A stretch of 39,604 nt of DNA from Bacteroidales bacterium (GCA_019416285.1 DXXM01000031.1:1-39604); one strand, 5' to 3'; shown: positions 25,434-33,798, numbered from the stretch's first letter. A program made the numbers and translations. Notes: a model not told the origin generated them from the letters alone.

Positions 25434-28400
25434 TCAGGGAACTACCGGGGAGAGGATGAAAGAGTAGGAATAGCTTTTGTCGCTGAGCCTGTATGGGGCG
25501 TGGGGAGCGCTTCCCCAGCTGTTGTCGCCGCCGAGTCCGCGCTGGGCGAGGTCGACGTTGAGATAGACGTTGTGGCGGTCATGGCGCACGTCGCTGTTGT
25601 GCATCTGCGATTTTTTCATGCCTGGATCAAGGTCGGCCGGAGTGACATCGAGTGCGCTGACATTCAGAGGTTGCGTTCCGCAGACCTTGAGGCCGAATCC
25701 ATTGTCGTCGGTGAGAGTGGCCCAGCGGACATCGGTCTTGTTGCCCGTCTCCTGCGGGCGGATATAGGGATAGAACTGGTCAGCGACTTTGCCTTCCCAT
25801 ATTCCCATGAAGGAGGCGGTGTTGCGGTCGGAATAGTTCTCCCACGGGCCGCGGCCATACCAGCGGAAGTTGCTTTTGGATTTGTCAAGCGGGATTCTCA
25901 TGCCGAAACGCATCATCTCCGGAGTGTCTGTCTCATTACCATTGATGCAGCTCTCGATGCCGAGGCGTCCGTCGGGATAGATTGAATATATTACTGTGTA
26001 GGTTGCGTTGACTTCGGGGAGACGATAGCTTGCGGTGAGTATGTGGCGCTCGCCGTCGGTGCTGTGGTCGAGCGACAGGAGCTGTTTGTTGTCCGCTGCA
26101 TGGCGCCATGCGTTGAGGCGGCGGTGAGCGCCGTTGCCCCAGTCGTTGTCTGTCGGAGCGCGCCAGAATGAGGGGGTGATTCTGCCGTTGAGAAGATTGT
26201 GGCCGTTGAGAGTGTAAGCGTAGACTTCACCGGAGCGACTGTCGATTTTCACCTGAGAGGCTTCTCCGGAGTCAAATATCCAGTTTTTGCCTTCGCGCGA
26301 CATCTTCACTCCTTTGCCCATGCCCTGCCCGGCGGCGAAATTTCGGCCTGTAGCGAGTGTGAACTGCTCACGCGCAACCTCATGGCCGGCGGGGATTATA
26401 TGGTCGCCATTGCGGGTGTAGGCGTAGACGGACAGATGATAGTCACTGCCGTCATTCAAATCTGTTTTGTCAAGTGGCACTCTGACTGTTTTCTTCTGTC
26501 CTGCGGGAAGCGTGATGTCGAGTTTCCCCTCTGCTGCAATTTCGCCGTCGCGCAGAAGCTCCCATGTGAAATCGTAATCTTTCAGATTGTTGTAGAGGAA
26601 ATGGTTCTGCACTTCAAATTCACCTGTGGCGAGATTGACTGGCGCGAAGCGTATATCCTGATAGACCTTTTTTACCTCCATGAGTCCGGGGTGGGGTGTA
26701 CGGTCGGGCTGCACGAGACCGTTGATGCAGAAGTTTTCATCGTGGGGATAGTCGTATGCGCCGAAATCACCGCCGTATGCCCAGTATTCGTCGCCGTTCT
26801 CGTCTTTGGTAAGCAGGCCCTGGTCCACCCAGTCCCAGATAAAGCCGCCCTGCATGTGGTCCGAGCTGCGGATTATATTGAAATACTCCTGGAAATTGCC
26901 GGTGCTGTTGCCCATGGCGTGCGCGTACTCACACATTATATATGGACGTGTCACGTCTGTGCGTGAGGCATAGTTTTTCATGCTGCTGACGCTGGGATAC
27001 ATCGGGCAGACAATGTCGGTATCGACGTTTTCGCCGGCCTGCTCGAACTGGACGGGTCGGCTTGTGTCGCGTGACTTGATCCAATCGTATGCCGCATAGA
27101 AATTCTCGCCGTTGCCACACTCGTTGCCCATCGACCAGATGATAACGCTGGGATGGTTCTTGTCACGTTCAACGAGCGCATACTCGCGGTCAAGCATAGC
27201 CTCTTTCCATGCAGGAAGGTAGGCGGGATGTACGCTCGTGTCGAATCCGCCCTGAAGCGAGGCGCCCATTCCGTGGATTTCTATGTTGGCTTCGTCGACG
27301 AGATAGATGCCGTATTGGTCACAGAGATCATACCACAGTGGCGGCTGCGGATAGTGGCTGGTGCGGACTGCGTTGATATTGTGCTGTTTCATCATTTTGA
27401 TGTCGGCGAGCATCGTCTGGAGGTCGGTGACGTGTCCCTTGGTCTGATGGTGCTCATGGAGATTTACTCCGTGGACTTCAATCGGCTTGCCGTTGACAAG
27501 CAGCTGACTTCCCTTGATTTCGACTTTGCGGAAACCTACCCGGCCGGAAGTTGATTCGATAGTGTTGCCCTCTTTGTCGGAAAGCGTGAGAACGAGGGTG
27601 TAGAGATAGGGCGTTTCGCCGCTCCATTTGTTGACTTTGGCGATTTTGGCGTTGAAGTCGACGGTTTCGGAGGTGGCGGGGCGCAGAGTGACGCTGCGGG
27701 TGCTGTTTACCACACGTTTGTTATCGGCATCGAATAGCGCAATATTGAGCCGCGCGGCTTCTGCGGTTTCGCCGTGATTGAAAAGCACGGTCTGCAGCTT
27801 CAGCAGGCCGTCTTTATATGATGTGTCAAGGTCCGCGTTGGCAAAGAAATCAAGGATGCGTTTGTCGGCTGTGGAGTAGAGATAGACATCGCGGTCTATG
27901 CCTGAGAGACGCCAGAAGTCCTGATCCTCAAGATAGGAACCGTCGGTCCAGCGGTAGACCTCGCAGGCAAGCTGGTTTTCTCCTTTGAGGATGAGGGGTG
28001 TGATGTCGAATTCCGCAGGATTTTTTGTGCCCTGCACATAGCCGGCTTTCTCTCCGTTAACCCAAATATACATTCCGGCAGTGCTTCCGTCAAAATGAAG
28101 TATCACCCGGCGCCCCTCCCAGCTGTCGGGGATGGTGAAATTGCGTTTGTAGCTGCCGACCGGATTGTCGTGGTGTGGGATGTATGGAGGATTTTTAGGG
28201 AAGGGATAGGTGACGTTTGTATATATCGGTATGCCGTAACCCTCCATTTCCCAGTTGGAGGGGACAGGTATGTCGGCCCAGGAAGAGACATTGTAGTTGG
28301 TCTTGTAGAAATCCGCCGGGCGCGATGAAGGATTCTTTGAAAAGTGAAACTTCCATTTCCCGTTAAGTGTCCGGACATATTCCGATTCCATAGGCTTCCC

Positions 28401-28565
28401 GGCAAGAGCTTTCTCGGCAGAGGAATAGGGATAGGATGTGGCACGCGGAGCAAGTCGTCCCTCGGCGAATACTCCCGGATTTTCCCAGTCAGGAACCGCA
28501 GCCGAGACAGAGAGCGCGCAGGCGATACAGAGGAGTGCCGCGCCTGATGTCTTAAAGGTTTTCAT
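25434..28565 (-). CDS. Secreted family GH2 beta-galactosidase
   Basis: 1043 aa, LacZ-size. A signal peptide (residues 1-22, ALLCIACALSVSAAV) sends it to the periplasm. Domains in order: sugar-binding jelly roll (about 55-230, with NWEMEGYGIPIYTNVTYPF and RWTDGSYLEDQDFWRLSGI), Ig-like domain, TIM barrel (about 345-640) with IIWSMGNECGNG (acid/base Glu near residue 480) and RPYIMCEYAHAMGNSTG (nucleophile Glu near 543), and the C-terminal small-chain domain (about 760-1040, WRAPTDNDWGNGAHRR, RWYGRGPWENYSDR). It would hydrolyse terminal beta-galactosides from diet or host glycans. No SusC/D or other CAZyme gene adjoins it, so it is not in a visible PUL. A TATCTTTG -7-like box lies at 28628-28621. 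Confidence 0.93.
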   Translation of the reverse strand: MKTFKTSGAALLCIACALSVSAAVPDWENPGVFAEGRLAPRATSYPYSSAEKALAGKPMESEYVRTLNGKWKFHFSKNPSSRPADFYKTNYNVSSWADIPVPSNWEMEGYGIPIYTNVTYPFPKNPPYIPHHDNPVGSYKRNFTIPDSWEGRRVILHFDGSTAGMYIWVNGEKAGYVQGTKNPAEFDITPLILKGENQLACEVYRWTDGSYLEDQDFWRLSGIDRDVYLYSTADKRILDFFANADLDTSYKDGLLKLQTVLFNHGETAEAARLNIALFDADNKRVVNSTRSVTLRPATSETVDFNAKIAKVNKWSGETPYLYTLVLTLSDKEGNTIESTSGRVGFRKVEIKGSQLLVNGKPIEVHGVNLHEHHQTKGHVTDLQTMLADIKMMKQHNINAVRTSHYPQPPLWYDLCDQYGIYLVDEANIEIHGMGASLQGGFDTSVHPAYLPAWKEAMLDREYALVERDKNHPSVIIWSMGNECGNGENFYAAYDWIKSRDTSRPVQFEQAGENVDTDIVCPMYPSVSSMKNYASRTDVTRPYIMCEYAHAMGNSTGNFQEYFNIIRSSDHMQGGFIWDWVDQGLLTKDENGDEYWAYGGDFGAYDYPHDENFCINGLVQPDRTPHPGLMEVKKVYQDIRFAPVNLATGEFEVQNHFLYNNLKDYDFTWELLRDGEIAAEGKLDITLPAGQKKTVRVPLDKTDLNDGSDYHLSVYAYTRNGDHIIPAGHEVAREQFTLATGRNFAAGQGMGKGVKMSREGKNWIFDSGEASQVKIDSRSGEVYAYTLNGHNLLNGRITPSFWRAPTDNDWGNGAHRRLNAWRHAADNKQLLSLDHSTDGERHILTASYRLPEVNATYTVIYSIYPDGRLGIESCINGNETDTPEMMRFGMRIPLDKSKSNFRWYGRGPWENYSDRNTASFMGIWEGKVADQFYPYIRPQETGNKTDVRWATLTDDNGFGLKVCGTQPLNVSALDVTPADLDPGMKKSQMHNSDVRHDRHNVYLNVDLAQRGLGGDNSWGSAPHAPYRLSDKSYSYSFILSPVVP

Positions 28566-29084
28566 TGTACAGAAACGTATATTAGATTGGTAAATTCATG
28601 GTCTTATTTCATCCACGACACAAAGATAATAAAAAAGTAGCCATGCAAAAACGGCAGAAATCAAAATGAAACAATTATACATAAAAATGATTGATTGCAA
28701 CACCGGATGATTGTTTGGAACATTGGATAATTGACTGCGATTCGTTATTTCATAGAGGAATTTTTCCGAAGTCGTGCGTAGCCGATGGGTTTCACCTGAT
28801 TTGGGACTTCTGCATTAGTGACTTTCTCGCATTATTCATGGATATATGGAGCTGAAATTGCTCTTTGCGATGGCTGGTGATGGTAATGCCTGAAAGGAAA
28901 TGTCAAAATTTTTGAATTTTTTTCGGCGTGCTGCTGCCGGGTTCGCACGTGAGAGGTGTTGTCTCAAAAAAACTATCAAAAAAGTTTGATATGTAATTTG
29001 CGTAAAATAAGCTGGTTACTGAAATGGGGCGAATTTTTTTTGAAAAAAAATGCTAAAATATTTGTGAGATTCAAAAAGAACCCC
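28566..29084. other. Intergenic region of about 520 bp before the tRNA promoter
   Basis: I see no credible coding sequence on either strand. It contains the probable GH2 promoter box TATCTTTG (minus strand, 28628-28621, with a possible TTTG at 17 bp, shorter than usual) and a small inverted repeat TATCAAA-AAAG-TTTGATA (28974-28991) that could be an operator. The rest is AT-rich sequence without clear structure. Confidence 0.5.
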
Positions 29085-29092
29085 TACCTTTG
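29061..29092 (+). promoter_or_regulatory. Promoter of the tRNA-Gln gene
   Basis: TTTG at 29061-29064, a 20-bp spacer and TACCTTTG at 29085-29092 make a textbook Bacteroidota promoter, about 50 bp before the tRNA. Confidence 0.85.
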
Positions 29093-29142
29093 CACCGTCA
29101 AAAGGAAATAACCCACAGACCTTCTGACAAAGACATAAAAAT

Positions 29143-29213
29143 TGCCTTGTGGTGTAATGGTAGCACGTCGGATTCTGGTTCCGCCTGTGAGGGTTCGAAT
29201 CCTTCCAAGGCAA
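29143..29213 (+). tRNA. tRNA-Gln (anticodon CUG)
   Basis: 71 nt. The acceptor stem TGCCTTG (29143-29149) pairs fully with CAAGGCA (29206-29212), with A as discriminator. The D-stem GTGT/GCAC, the anticodon loop TTCTGGT (29173-29179) with anticodon CTG at 29175-29177, and the T-arm GAGGG-TTCGAAT-CCTTC all fold. The anticodon stem has CGGA/TCCG with a T-C mismatch at its outermost pair. CCA is not encoded. It has its own promoter and terminator. Confidence 0.93.
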
Positions 29214-29220
29214 CTCTCCG

Positions 29221-29263
29221 AAATTGCAGTTGGCTGATAATCAGCTGACTGCAATTTTCTTTT
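29221..29263 (+). terminator. Terminator of the tRNA-Gln gene
   Basis: A 17-bp stem: 29221-29237 pairs with 29241-29257 (two G-U pairs) around a TAA loop, followed by TCTTTT. Confidence 0.88.
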
Positions 29264-29301
29264 GCCAAATTTGTACAGCATTTGCACAACAGAATTATAA
29301 A

Positions 29302-29379
29302 GGGTCAATGTGAATAATCGGTTGAAATGTTAAAAAACTACGGGTCAATGTAAATAACCGGTTGAAATGTTAAAAATTT
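29302..29379. repeat. Tandem direct repeat, two ~40-bp units
   Basis: Unit 1 begins at 29302 and unit 2 at 29342. Both read GGGTCAATGT-(G/A)AATAA-(T/C)-CGGTTGAAATGTTAAAAA; only two differences occur in the first 35 bases. They lie between the tRNA terminator and the convergent CatA-like gene. Function unknown. Confidence 0.8.
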
Positions 29380-29400
29380 GTGAGAAAGGGTTTTCTGAGC

Positions 29401-30039
29401 TTATATTCTCATATTATCAATTGTTCTCAGATTGTCAATCTCTTTCTGAATTCCGTCTAAAAAGCGGGAAGCGTGGGCGCCGTCCATCTGCGTGTGGTGG
29501 AATTGGAAAGAAAGGGTGAGTGTCGTTTTCAGCAGGTGGCGTTTGTATTTGCTCCAGATAAGAAAGGGATTATTAAAAATGCCGCTATACATGCCTACAG
29601 CTCCGTCTATTTCGTATTGGGCCAATGCGGAAGTTCCGATAACCATGCTTTCCGTCAAATCGTGATTGACGCAATTTTCAGCCACTTGTTCGGTAAGTTG
29701 CAGATAGCGTCGGTTAAACAAAGATAAATCATCGCAGAAAGGAATATCACACGAACTTATCTCGCCCTTTCTGTTGGCGACAATGGTATTTACTGCAATG
29801 GTGTCGTACTGCATCAGTTTACCGCCGACGGGCAACAGATAGAATTCTTTCACGCCGCTTGCGGCTTTGCCGATACACCAGCACATCAACATATTGAATT
29901 TCATGTCCGATTTCCGACTGATTTTCACAAGGCGTGACACGTTGAGTGTCTTAAAGAATGTCACCATTGGCATGGGTGCGTTCATCCACATTTCAAAGGC
30001 ATATGCCCGGCTGGTTTCTTGGGGATTTACTTCTTTCAT
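29401..30039 (-). CDS. CatA-like O-acetyltransferase
   Basis: 212 aa, the usual length of a chloramphenicol acetyltransferase monomer. Near the C-terminus FQFHHTQMDGAHASRFLDGI matches the CAT active-site motif HHxxxDG, with the catalytic His and structural Asp present. The central YSGIFNNPFLIW and GTSALAQYEIDGAVGM also fit. CAT proteins transfer acetyl from acetyl-CoA to chloramphenicol; chromosomal CatA-like proteins of Bacteroidota often have unproven substrates, so resistance should not be assumed. It is followed, on the same strand upstream, by an AraC-type regulator (80 bp away). Confidence 0.88.
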   Translation of the reverse strand: MKEVNPQETSRAYAFEMWMNAPMPMVTFFKTLNVSRLVKISRKSDMKFNMLMCWCIGKAASGVKEFYLLPVGGKLMQYDTIAVNTIVANRKGEISSCDIPFCDDLSLFNRRYLQLTEQVAENCVNHDLTESMVIGTSALAQYEIDGAVGMYSGIFNNPFLIWSKYKRHLLKTTLTLSFQFHHTQMDGAHASRFLDGIQKEIDNLRTIDNMRI

Positions 30040-30119
30040 ACTTAATGCTATTTTAATTTAATGAATCAGGTGGCAAAAGTAGGAGAAGCGTTTGAGCCCG
30101 GATAGAACAATCGGGACAT

Positions 30120-30941
30120 TTATACGGGACTGGTGAACAAATCGGAATAAGGATTTGATACTTTCAGCAAAGAGATGGGTGTATATCCGGAGAATCTCTT
30201 AAATTCCCGTATAAAGTGCGACTGGTCAGCATAGCCGCTGGCGTATGCTATTTGTGCCTGATTCAGTTCTTTGCTCCCCTTATGTTGCATCTGCGCCAAA
30301 GCCTTCTGGAAGCGGACGATACGGGTGTATTCTTTGGGGTTAATGCCGACAAATGAATGAAACAAGCGCTCAAACTGCTTTTTACTCAGGCAGGCAATCG
30401 AAGATAATTCGTTTACGTAGATTTGCGGAGTGATGTATATTTGCTGTATGGCGGCGTCTATTTTTTTAATTTGGGATGTGGCATCAGTTATGTTAGCGGC
30501 AATTTGTGTCAATAGCCATTTTTCTATATAGCTTATGCAGATAGAATTATTCTCACAGTCGAATATCCGTGTAGCCAGTTCATTCAAACTTTTGTTTTCA
30601 AGGCTGTAACCGGAAACTTCCTGATTGTAAAAGAGTGAAGTCGGCATGTTCAGAAACATACTCATAGCGTGAGGGTGGAATACGACCACTATCATTTCCG
30701 TATTGCCACCGGTACACAAATGAGATGAAAAATTGACTTGTCCGCTGACAGTCAGTTTGTCTTGCGTAACTTCAAGCTCAGGGATATATAATGGCGCTTG
30801 TTTATGGAAAATGATTTGAGTACAGCCGATAGGATAAGTAAAGGTCTCCAGCTGTCGATTGCTTTTGAATACCCAATAATATCTTATGTAAGGTTGCAGC
30901 AACTTACATGGCTTGTAAAATTTGAACTCCTCGTGAATCAT
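30120..30941 (-). CDS. AraC-family transcriptional regulator
   Basis: 273 aa. The N-terminal ~150 residues form a sensor-like domain (PYIRYYWVFKSNRQLETFTYPIG onward, of the DUF6597 type in my judgement). The C-terminal ~100 residues are a two-helix-turn-helix AraC DNA-binding domain: LSSIACLSKKQFERLFHSFV and AQIAYASGYADQSHFIREFK followed by GYTPI. It probably controls the neighbouring acetyltransferase or itself; the ligand is unknown. The -7-like box TACCTTTG (30953-30946) sits only four bases from the ATG. Confidence 0.92.
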   Translation of the reverse strand: MIHEEFKFYKPCKLLQPYIRYYWVFKSNRQLETFTYPIGCTQIIFHKQAPLYIPELEVTQDKLTVSGQVNFSSHLCTGGNTEMIVVVFHPHAMSMFLNMPTSLFYNQEVSGYSLENKSLNELATRIFDCENNSICISYIEKWLLTQIAANITDATSQIKKIDAAIQQIYITPQIYVNELSSIACLSKKQFERLFHSFVGINPKEYTRIVRFQKALAQMQHKGSKELNQAQIAYASGYADQSHFIREFKRFSGYTPISLLKVSNPYSDLFTSPV

Positions 30942-31042
30942 GTTGCAAAGGTACTTATTTTAGCAGCTGATTGTTTATTACAAGATAGTTTTTTAGGAGG
31001 AAGGTGCAGATATATTCTTTTACCGTTACGCATAACAATGAC

Positions 31043-31086
31043 AAAGACAGACTTCGGCCGATGTTTAACCGATGAAGTTTGTCTTT
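31043..31086 (-). terminator. Hairpin at the 3' end of the flavodoxin unit
   Basis: AAAGACAGACTTC (31043-31055) pairs with GAAGTTTGTCTTT (31074-31086) with one G-U pair. On the minus strand it follows the flavodoxin reading frame (which ends at 31119) and is followed by a moderately T-rich tail. Confidence 0.65.
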
Positions 31087-31118
31087 ATTATTGTTCGATA
31101 GTAGATTGTATTACTGTT

Positions 31119-31601
31119 TTAATGTGTAGGCTTTTTACTGGTTAATCCACGCTTTAATCCTGTCAGATTGGCGGGGAGACGGAGGCCTGTTTTCCAGTCG
31201 AGGTCGGGATAGCCTTTCATCAGGGTCGCGTCAGCTTCCGACGTCGGACTTTCATAGGAAGTACAGAATGGCTACGTGGCCTTTCCTTTGAGCTCTTTAC
31301 GATAGTTGTCAAGGGACGTGCGGATCACCGCTGGTTCCTCATGCCACCAGATAGGGAAGCCGATAAATATGGTATCGACATCGGCAAAATTTACATCCAT
31401 TGGCTTTATGGCGGGACGAAGAGACTGATTGAGATGCTCCTGAGTGCAGCGTGACTGCTCGTTGACCCAGTCCACATCTTCCGAGAAATAGGGCTGTTGC
31501 GGCATCAGGCGAATCATTTTCGAACCGGTGACGGCCGCGAGTCTTTTGGCCGCGAGTTCTGTGTTGCCCGAGTGGGTGAAATAAATAATAACTGATTTCA
31601 T
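31119..31601 (-). pseudogene. Flavodoxin interrupted by an in-frame TAG
   Basis: The frame opens with SVIIYFTHSGNTELAAKRL (the flavodoxin FMN-phosphate loop) and continues through IFIGFPIWWHEEPAVIRT to KGKAT, where TAG occurs at 31274-31272 (109 aa). Beyond that stop the same frame continues without another stop for 50 codons: PFCTSYESPTSEADATLMKG, then YPDLDWKTGLRLPANL, ending at TAA 31121-31119. PFCTS is exactly the segment expected after GK in long-form NAD(P)H-dependent flavodoxins, and the total (~160 codons) is the normal family length. A single nonsense change therefore seems to have cut the protein in two. The start overlaps the upstream small ORF's stop as ATGA. Confidence 0.88.
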
Positions 31602-31792
31602 TTCATTGTCGTTTTGAGACTGCCCAGCAGCGCTACCATGCGTAGACTGTTCAGGTGGTATGCAATCGGGTGGATATTGACTTTACTCAGCTCGTTGGCC
31701 ATGGTAGCGTTGTCGTAGACGAGGCCGTAAGGGTTGCCATTGTAGGAAAGGATATCTTCGACAGCTACTTCAAAAATAGGTTTGTAATTCAT
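31598..31792 (-). CDS. Small unidentified ORF coupled to the flavodoxin
   Basis: 64 aa. It contains VAVEDILSYNGNPYGLVYDN and HLNSLRMVALLGSLKTTMK; I do not recognise a family. Its stop overlaps the flavodoxin start by four bases (ATGA), the classic sign of translational coupling, so it was probably a real gene or the end of one. Given that its neighbours on this strand are decayed, it could also be the C-terminal remnant of a longer oxidoreductase-type gene. Confidence 0.45.
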   Translation of the reverse strand: MNYKPIFEVAVEDILSYNGNPYGLVYDNATMANELSKVNIHPIAYHLNSLRMVALLGSLKTTMK

Positions 31793-31915
31793 ATCATTTC
31801 CACAATGGTAATATTACTGTTTTCAGAACTTAGTGATGTAAAAACAGAAATATTTATAAGCGGATAATAGCCGATTTTGACTATATTTGCAAATTGGAAA
31901 TTTAGCTGTAAAACC

Positions 31916-33160
31916 ATGAAATTTCGAAATTTAATATTGATGCTCCTCCTTTTAAGCGGAATTGGAGTTTGCCTGGCCGATAATCAGCCAACGGACAGTC
32001 TTGTGGTCATATCGGGAACCATAAAGGAAAAAGCCCATAAAAAGAAACTGGCCGATGTCAGTCTGTCGGTTCCCGGAAGTAATATAGCCACTATTACCAA
32101 TACCGACGGCTTTTTCTCTATCAAAGTTCCTCGTAAGAGAATTAAAGAAGGCATCCGGGCAGAGCATATAGGGTATAAAACAACTATTATCAATCCACAG
32201 AATCTGATAGGAAAGGAGGATTATGTGGTGTGGATGGAGCCGTCGGTAATGATGCTTGACGAGGTTACAGTCTATGGTGCCGAACCGCGCTCTCTCATCG
32301 AATCGGCGATTAATAAAATTCCGCAGAACTATTCCGCTAATCATAATCTGTTTTCAGCCTTTTATCGTGAGACCATACAGAAGGGCAGACGATATATAGG
32401 TGTGTCAGAGGCAATCGTGAATGTTTCAAAAAAGCCATACCGTATTCGTCATATCAAAGGCGACCGCGTTCAGATTGTCAAAGGCCGTAGGCTAATGAGT
32501 CAGAAGAGCAGCGACACTATTGCTGTCAAGATTGTCGGTGGGCCCGCTCTTCCGGTTGTGCTTGATGTCGTGAAGAATCCGAATATACTGTTGAACCTGT
32601 CGGAACTGGATTATTATGATTTCAAAATGGAACCGATGGCACTGATTGATGACCGTCAGCAGTTCGTCGTCAGCTTTAGACCAAAGGTTAAAGTTGACTA
32701 TGCCCTGCATATAGGCAAAGTATATATAGACCGGGAAACCCAATCGTTTACTCGTGCCGAATTTTCACTTGATGTTTCGGATAAGGAGAAAGCCACCAAA
32801 GCTATATTATATAAAAAACCGAGAGGGCTGCATTTCAAACCTCAGGAAATTGAATTTGTAGTCACATATAAATTTCAGGACGGCATCTCATATCTGAATT
32901 ATATCCGGACAAAGACGCGTTTCAAATGCGACTGGAAAAGACGCCTGTTTTCATCCGGTTATGCCGCTTATGCTGAAATGGTTATGGTGGACAGAGAGGA
33001 AAACCCGTTATCGTCAATATCAAGAAAAGACGCGTTTGATACCAAAGAAATATTCTATGATATGGTGGATAATTTCAGCGATGCAGATTTTTGGAACGAC
33101 TATAACATTATCGAGCCTACCGAATCTCTTGAAAAAGCGGTATTGAAGTTAAGGAAGTGA
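31916..33160 (+). CDS. CarboxypepD_reg-like domain envelope protein
   Basis: 414 aa from the ATG at 31916. This start is chosen over one at 31877 because it gives a clean signal peptide (KFRNLILMLLLLSGIGVCLA). Residues ~27-115 form a carboxypeptidase-regulatory-like beta-sandwich (VISGTIKEKAHKKKLADVSL, ITNTDGFFSIKVP, HIGYKTTII) like that preceding TonB-dependent receptor plugs, followed by SVMMLDEVTVYG. The ~300-residue remainder (AINKIPQNYSANHNLFSAFY, then YRETIQKGRRYIGVSEAI) is a recurrent Bacteroidota region without assigned function and is not a receptor barrel. Exported to periplasm or outer membrane. A TATATTTG box lies at 31882-31889, without a clear -33. Confidence 0.82.
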   Translation: MKFRNLILMLLLLSGIGVCLADNQPTDSLVVISGTIKEKAHKKKLADVSLSVPGSNIATITNTDGFFSIKVPRKRIKEGIRAEHIGYKTTIINPQNLIGKEDYVVWMEPSVMMLDEVTVYGAEPRSLIESAINKIPQNYSANHNLFSAFYRETIQKGRRYIGVSEAIVNVSKKPYRIRHIKGDRVQIVKGRRLMSQKSSDTIAVKIVGGPALPVVLDVVKNPNILLNLSELDYYDFKMEPMALIDDRQQFVVSFRPKVKVDYALHIGKVYIDRETQSFTRAEFSLDVSDKEKATKAILYKKPRGLHFKPQEIEFVVTYKFQDGISYLNYIRTKTRFKCDWKRRLFSSGYAAYAEMVMVDREENPLSSISRKDAFDTKEIFYDMVDNFSDADFWNDYNIIEPTESLEKAVLKLRK

Positions 33161-33164
33161 ATAT

Positions 33165-33568
33165 GATATACTGTGTGCATGTCTTTATGCTTGATTACAT
33201 AGTCTGACAGATTGTTATCACGCAGCCAGTTCATTACATGTGCGGCGATGGCGTCGTTGTTGAGTTCCTGCATCAGAAAATGCGAGTTACCCTTGATATC
33301 CTCCGGGTTCGAGAGCGACTACATCCTTGACCTCAGTGTTGTTCATGGCTGCCATCCACCCAGGGAATCATCCGGCCGAGTGGGGCACGAGTATATGGTT
33401 GCCGATTTTCTGCGCCATCGCATCGAGTGCGGTTACATCAAGTTTGTGGTCACTCATATCTGGAACCATCTGGCAGAAGAAAATCGACACACTCAGTGAA
33501 TCTTTCGGGAACTGTATGCATTCGTTCCACTCCGGCCACAGCCCAATACGCCATATATCGAACCAGAA
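33165..33568 (-). pseudogene. Eroded alpha/beta-hydrolase (esterase-like) remnant
   Basis: Minus-strand translation gives FWFDIWRIGLWPEWNECIQF then PKDS and, after about 30 residues, IGNHILVPHSAG, a TGA at 33370-33368, and FPGWMAAMNNTEVKDVVALE-PGG. PHSAG(G)FPGWMAA is the nucleophile elbow of a Bacteroidota alpha/beta hydrolase with GGA changed to TGA. At about 33295-33303 the frame breaks, and another frame continues with DIKGNSHFLMQELNNDAIAA then HVMNWLRDNNLS, the catalytic-His region. Roughly 100 residues between the two blocks are missing. The gene has lost its start, carries a nonsense codon, an internal deletion and a frameshift, so it cannot be functional. Confidence 0.85.
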
Positions 33569-33768
33569 TTATTTCAATAAAGTTGGGAAAATGCCTCAGA
33601 CTTTACAAAGACATGTCAACTTGGTATGGCTGTAATTTTTTTATTAGTTCAGAATTAGGTGTGCTTGGAATCAGGTGGTTTCTTTTTGTGGCGGGGGAAG
33701 ATGATTGTCGTACTGGTTATTTCTTCTATTGCGGATATGAAGGAGCGATACTATCCGTAATAATCCAA
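33569..33768. other. Non-coding stretch between the hydrolase remnant and the invertible segment
   Basis: About 200 bp of mixed composition. No credible gene or RNA is visible. In the present orientation of the neighbouring segment it would be transcribed leftwards from the promoter at 33830-33799. Confidence 0.4.
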
Positions 33769-33785
33769 ATCTCTTGCAAAGAGAT
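33769..33785 (+). repeat. Left inverted repeat of a putative invertible promoter
   Basis: ATCTCTTGCAAAGAGAT. It is the exact reverse complement of 33946-33962. Each repeat is itself two 7-bp arms (ATCTCTT / AAGAGAT) around a 3-bp asymmetric centre (GCA here, TGC in the right copy), as expected for a recombinase crossover site. Confidence 0.85.
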
Positions 33786-33798
33786 ATTTAATTGAGTA

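Noticed and set aside
29143..29213. Attachment-site duplication of the tRNA 3' end
   Set aside because: I looked for a repeat of GGTTCGAATCCTTCC downstream within the window and found none.
33212..33795. Several overlapping plus-strand reading frames of 95-122 codons
   Set aside because: They have no recognisable protein features and lie opposite a minus-strand hydrolase remnant whose translation is clearly protein-like; they are shadows of it.
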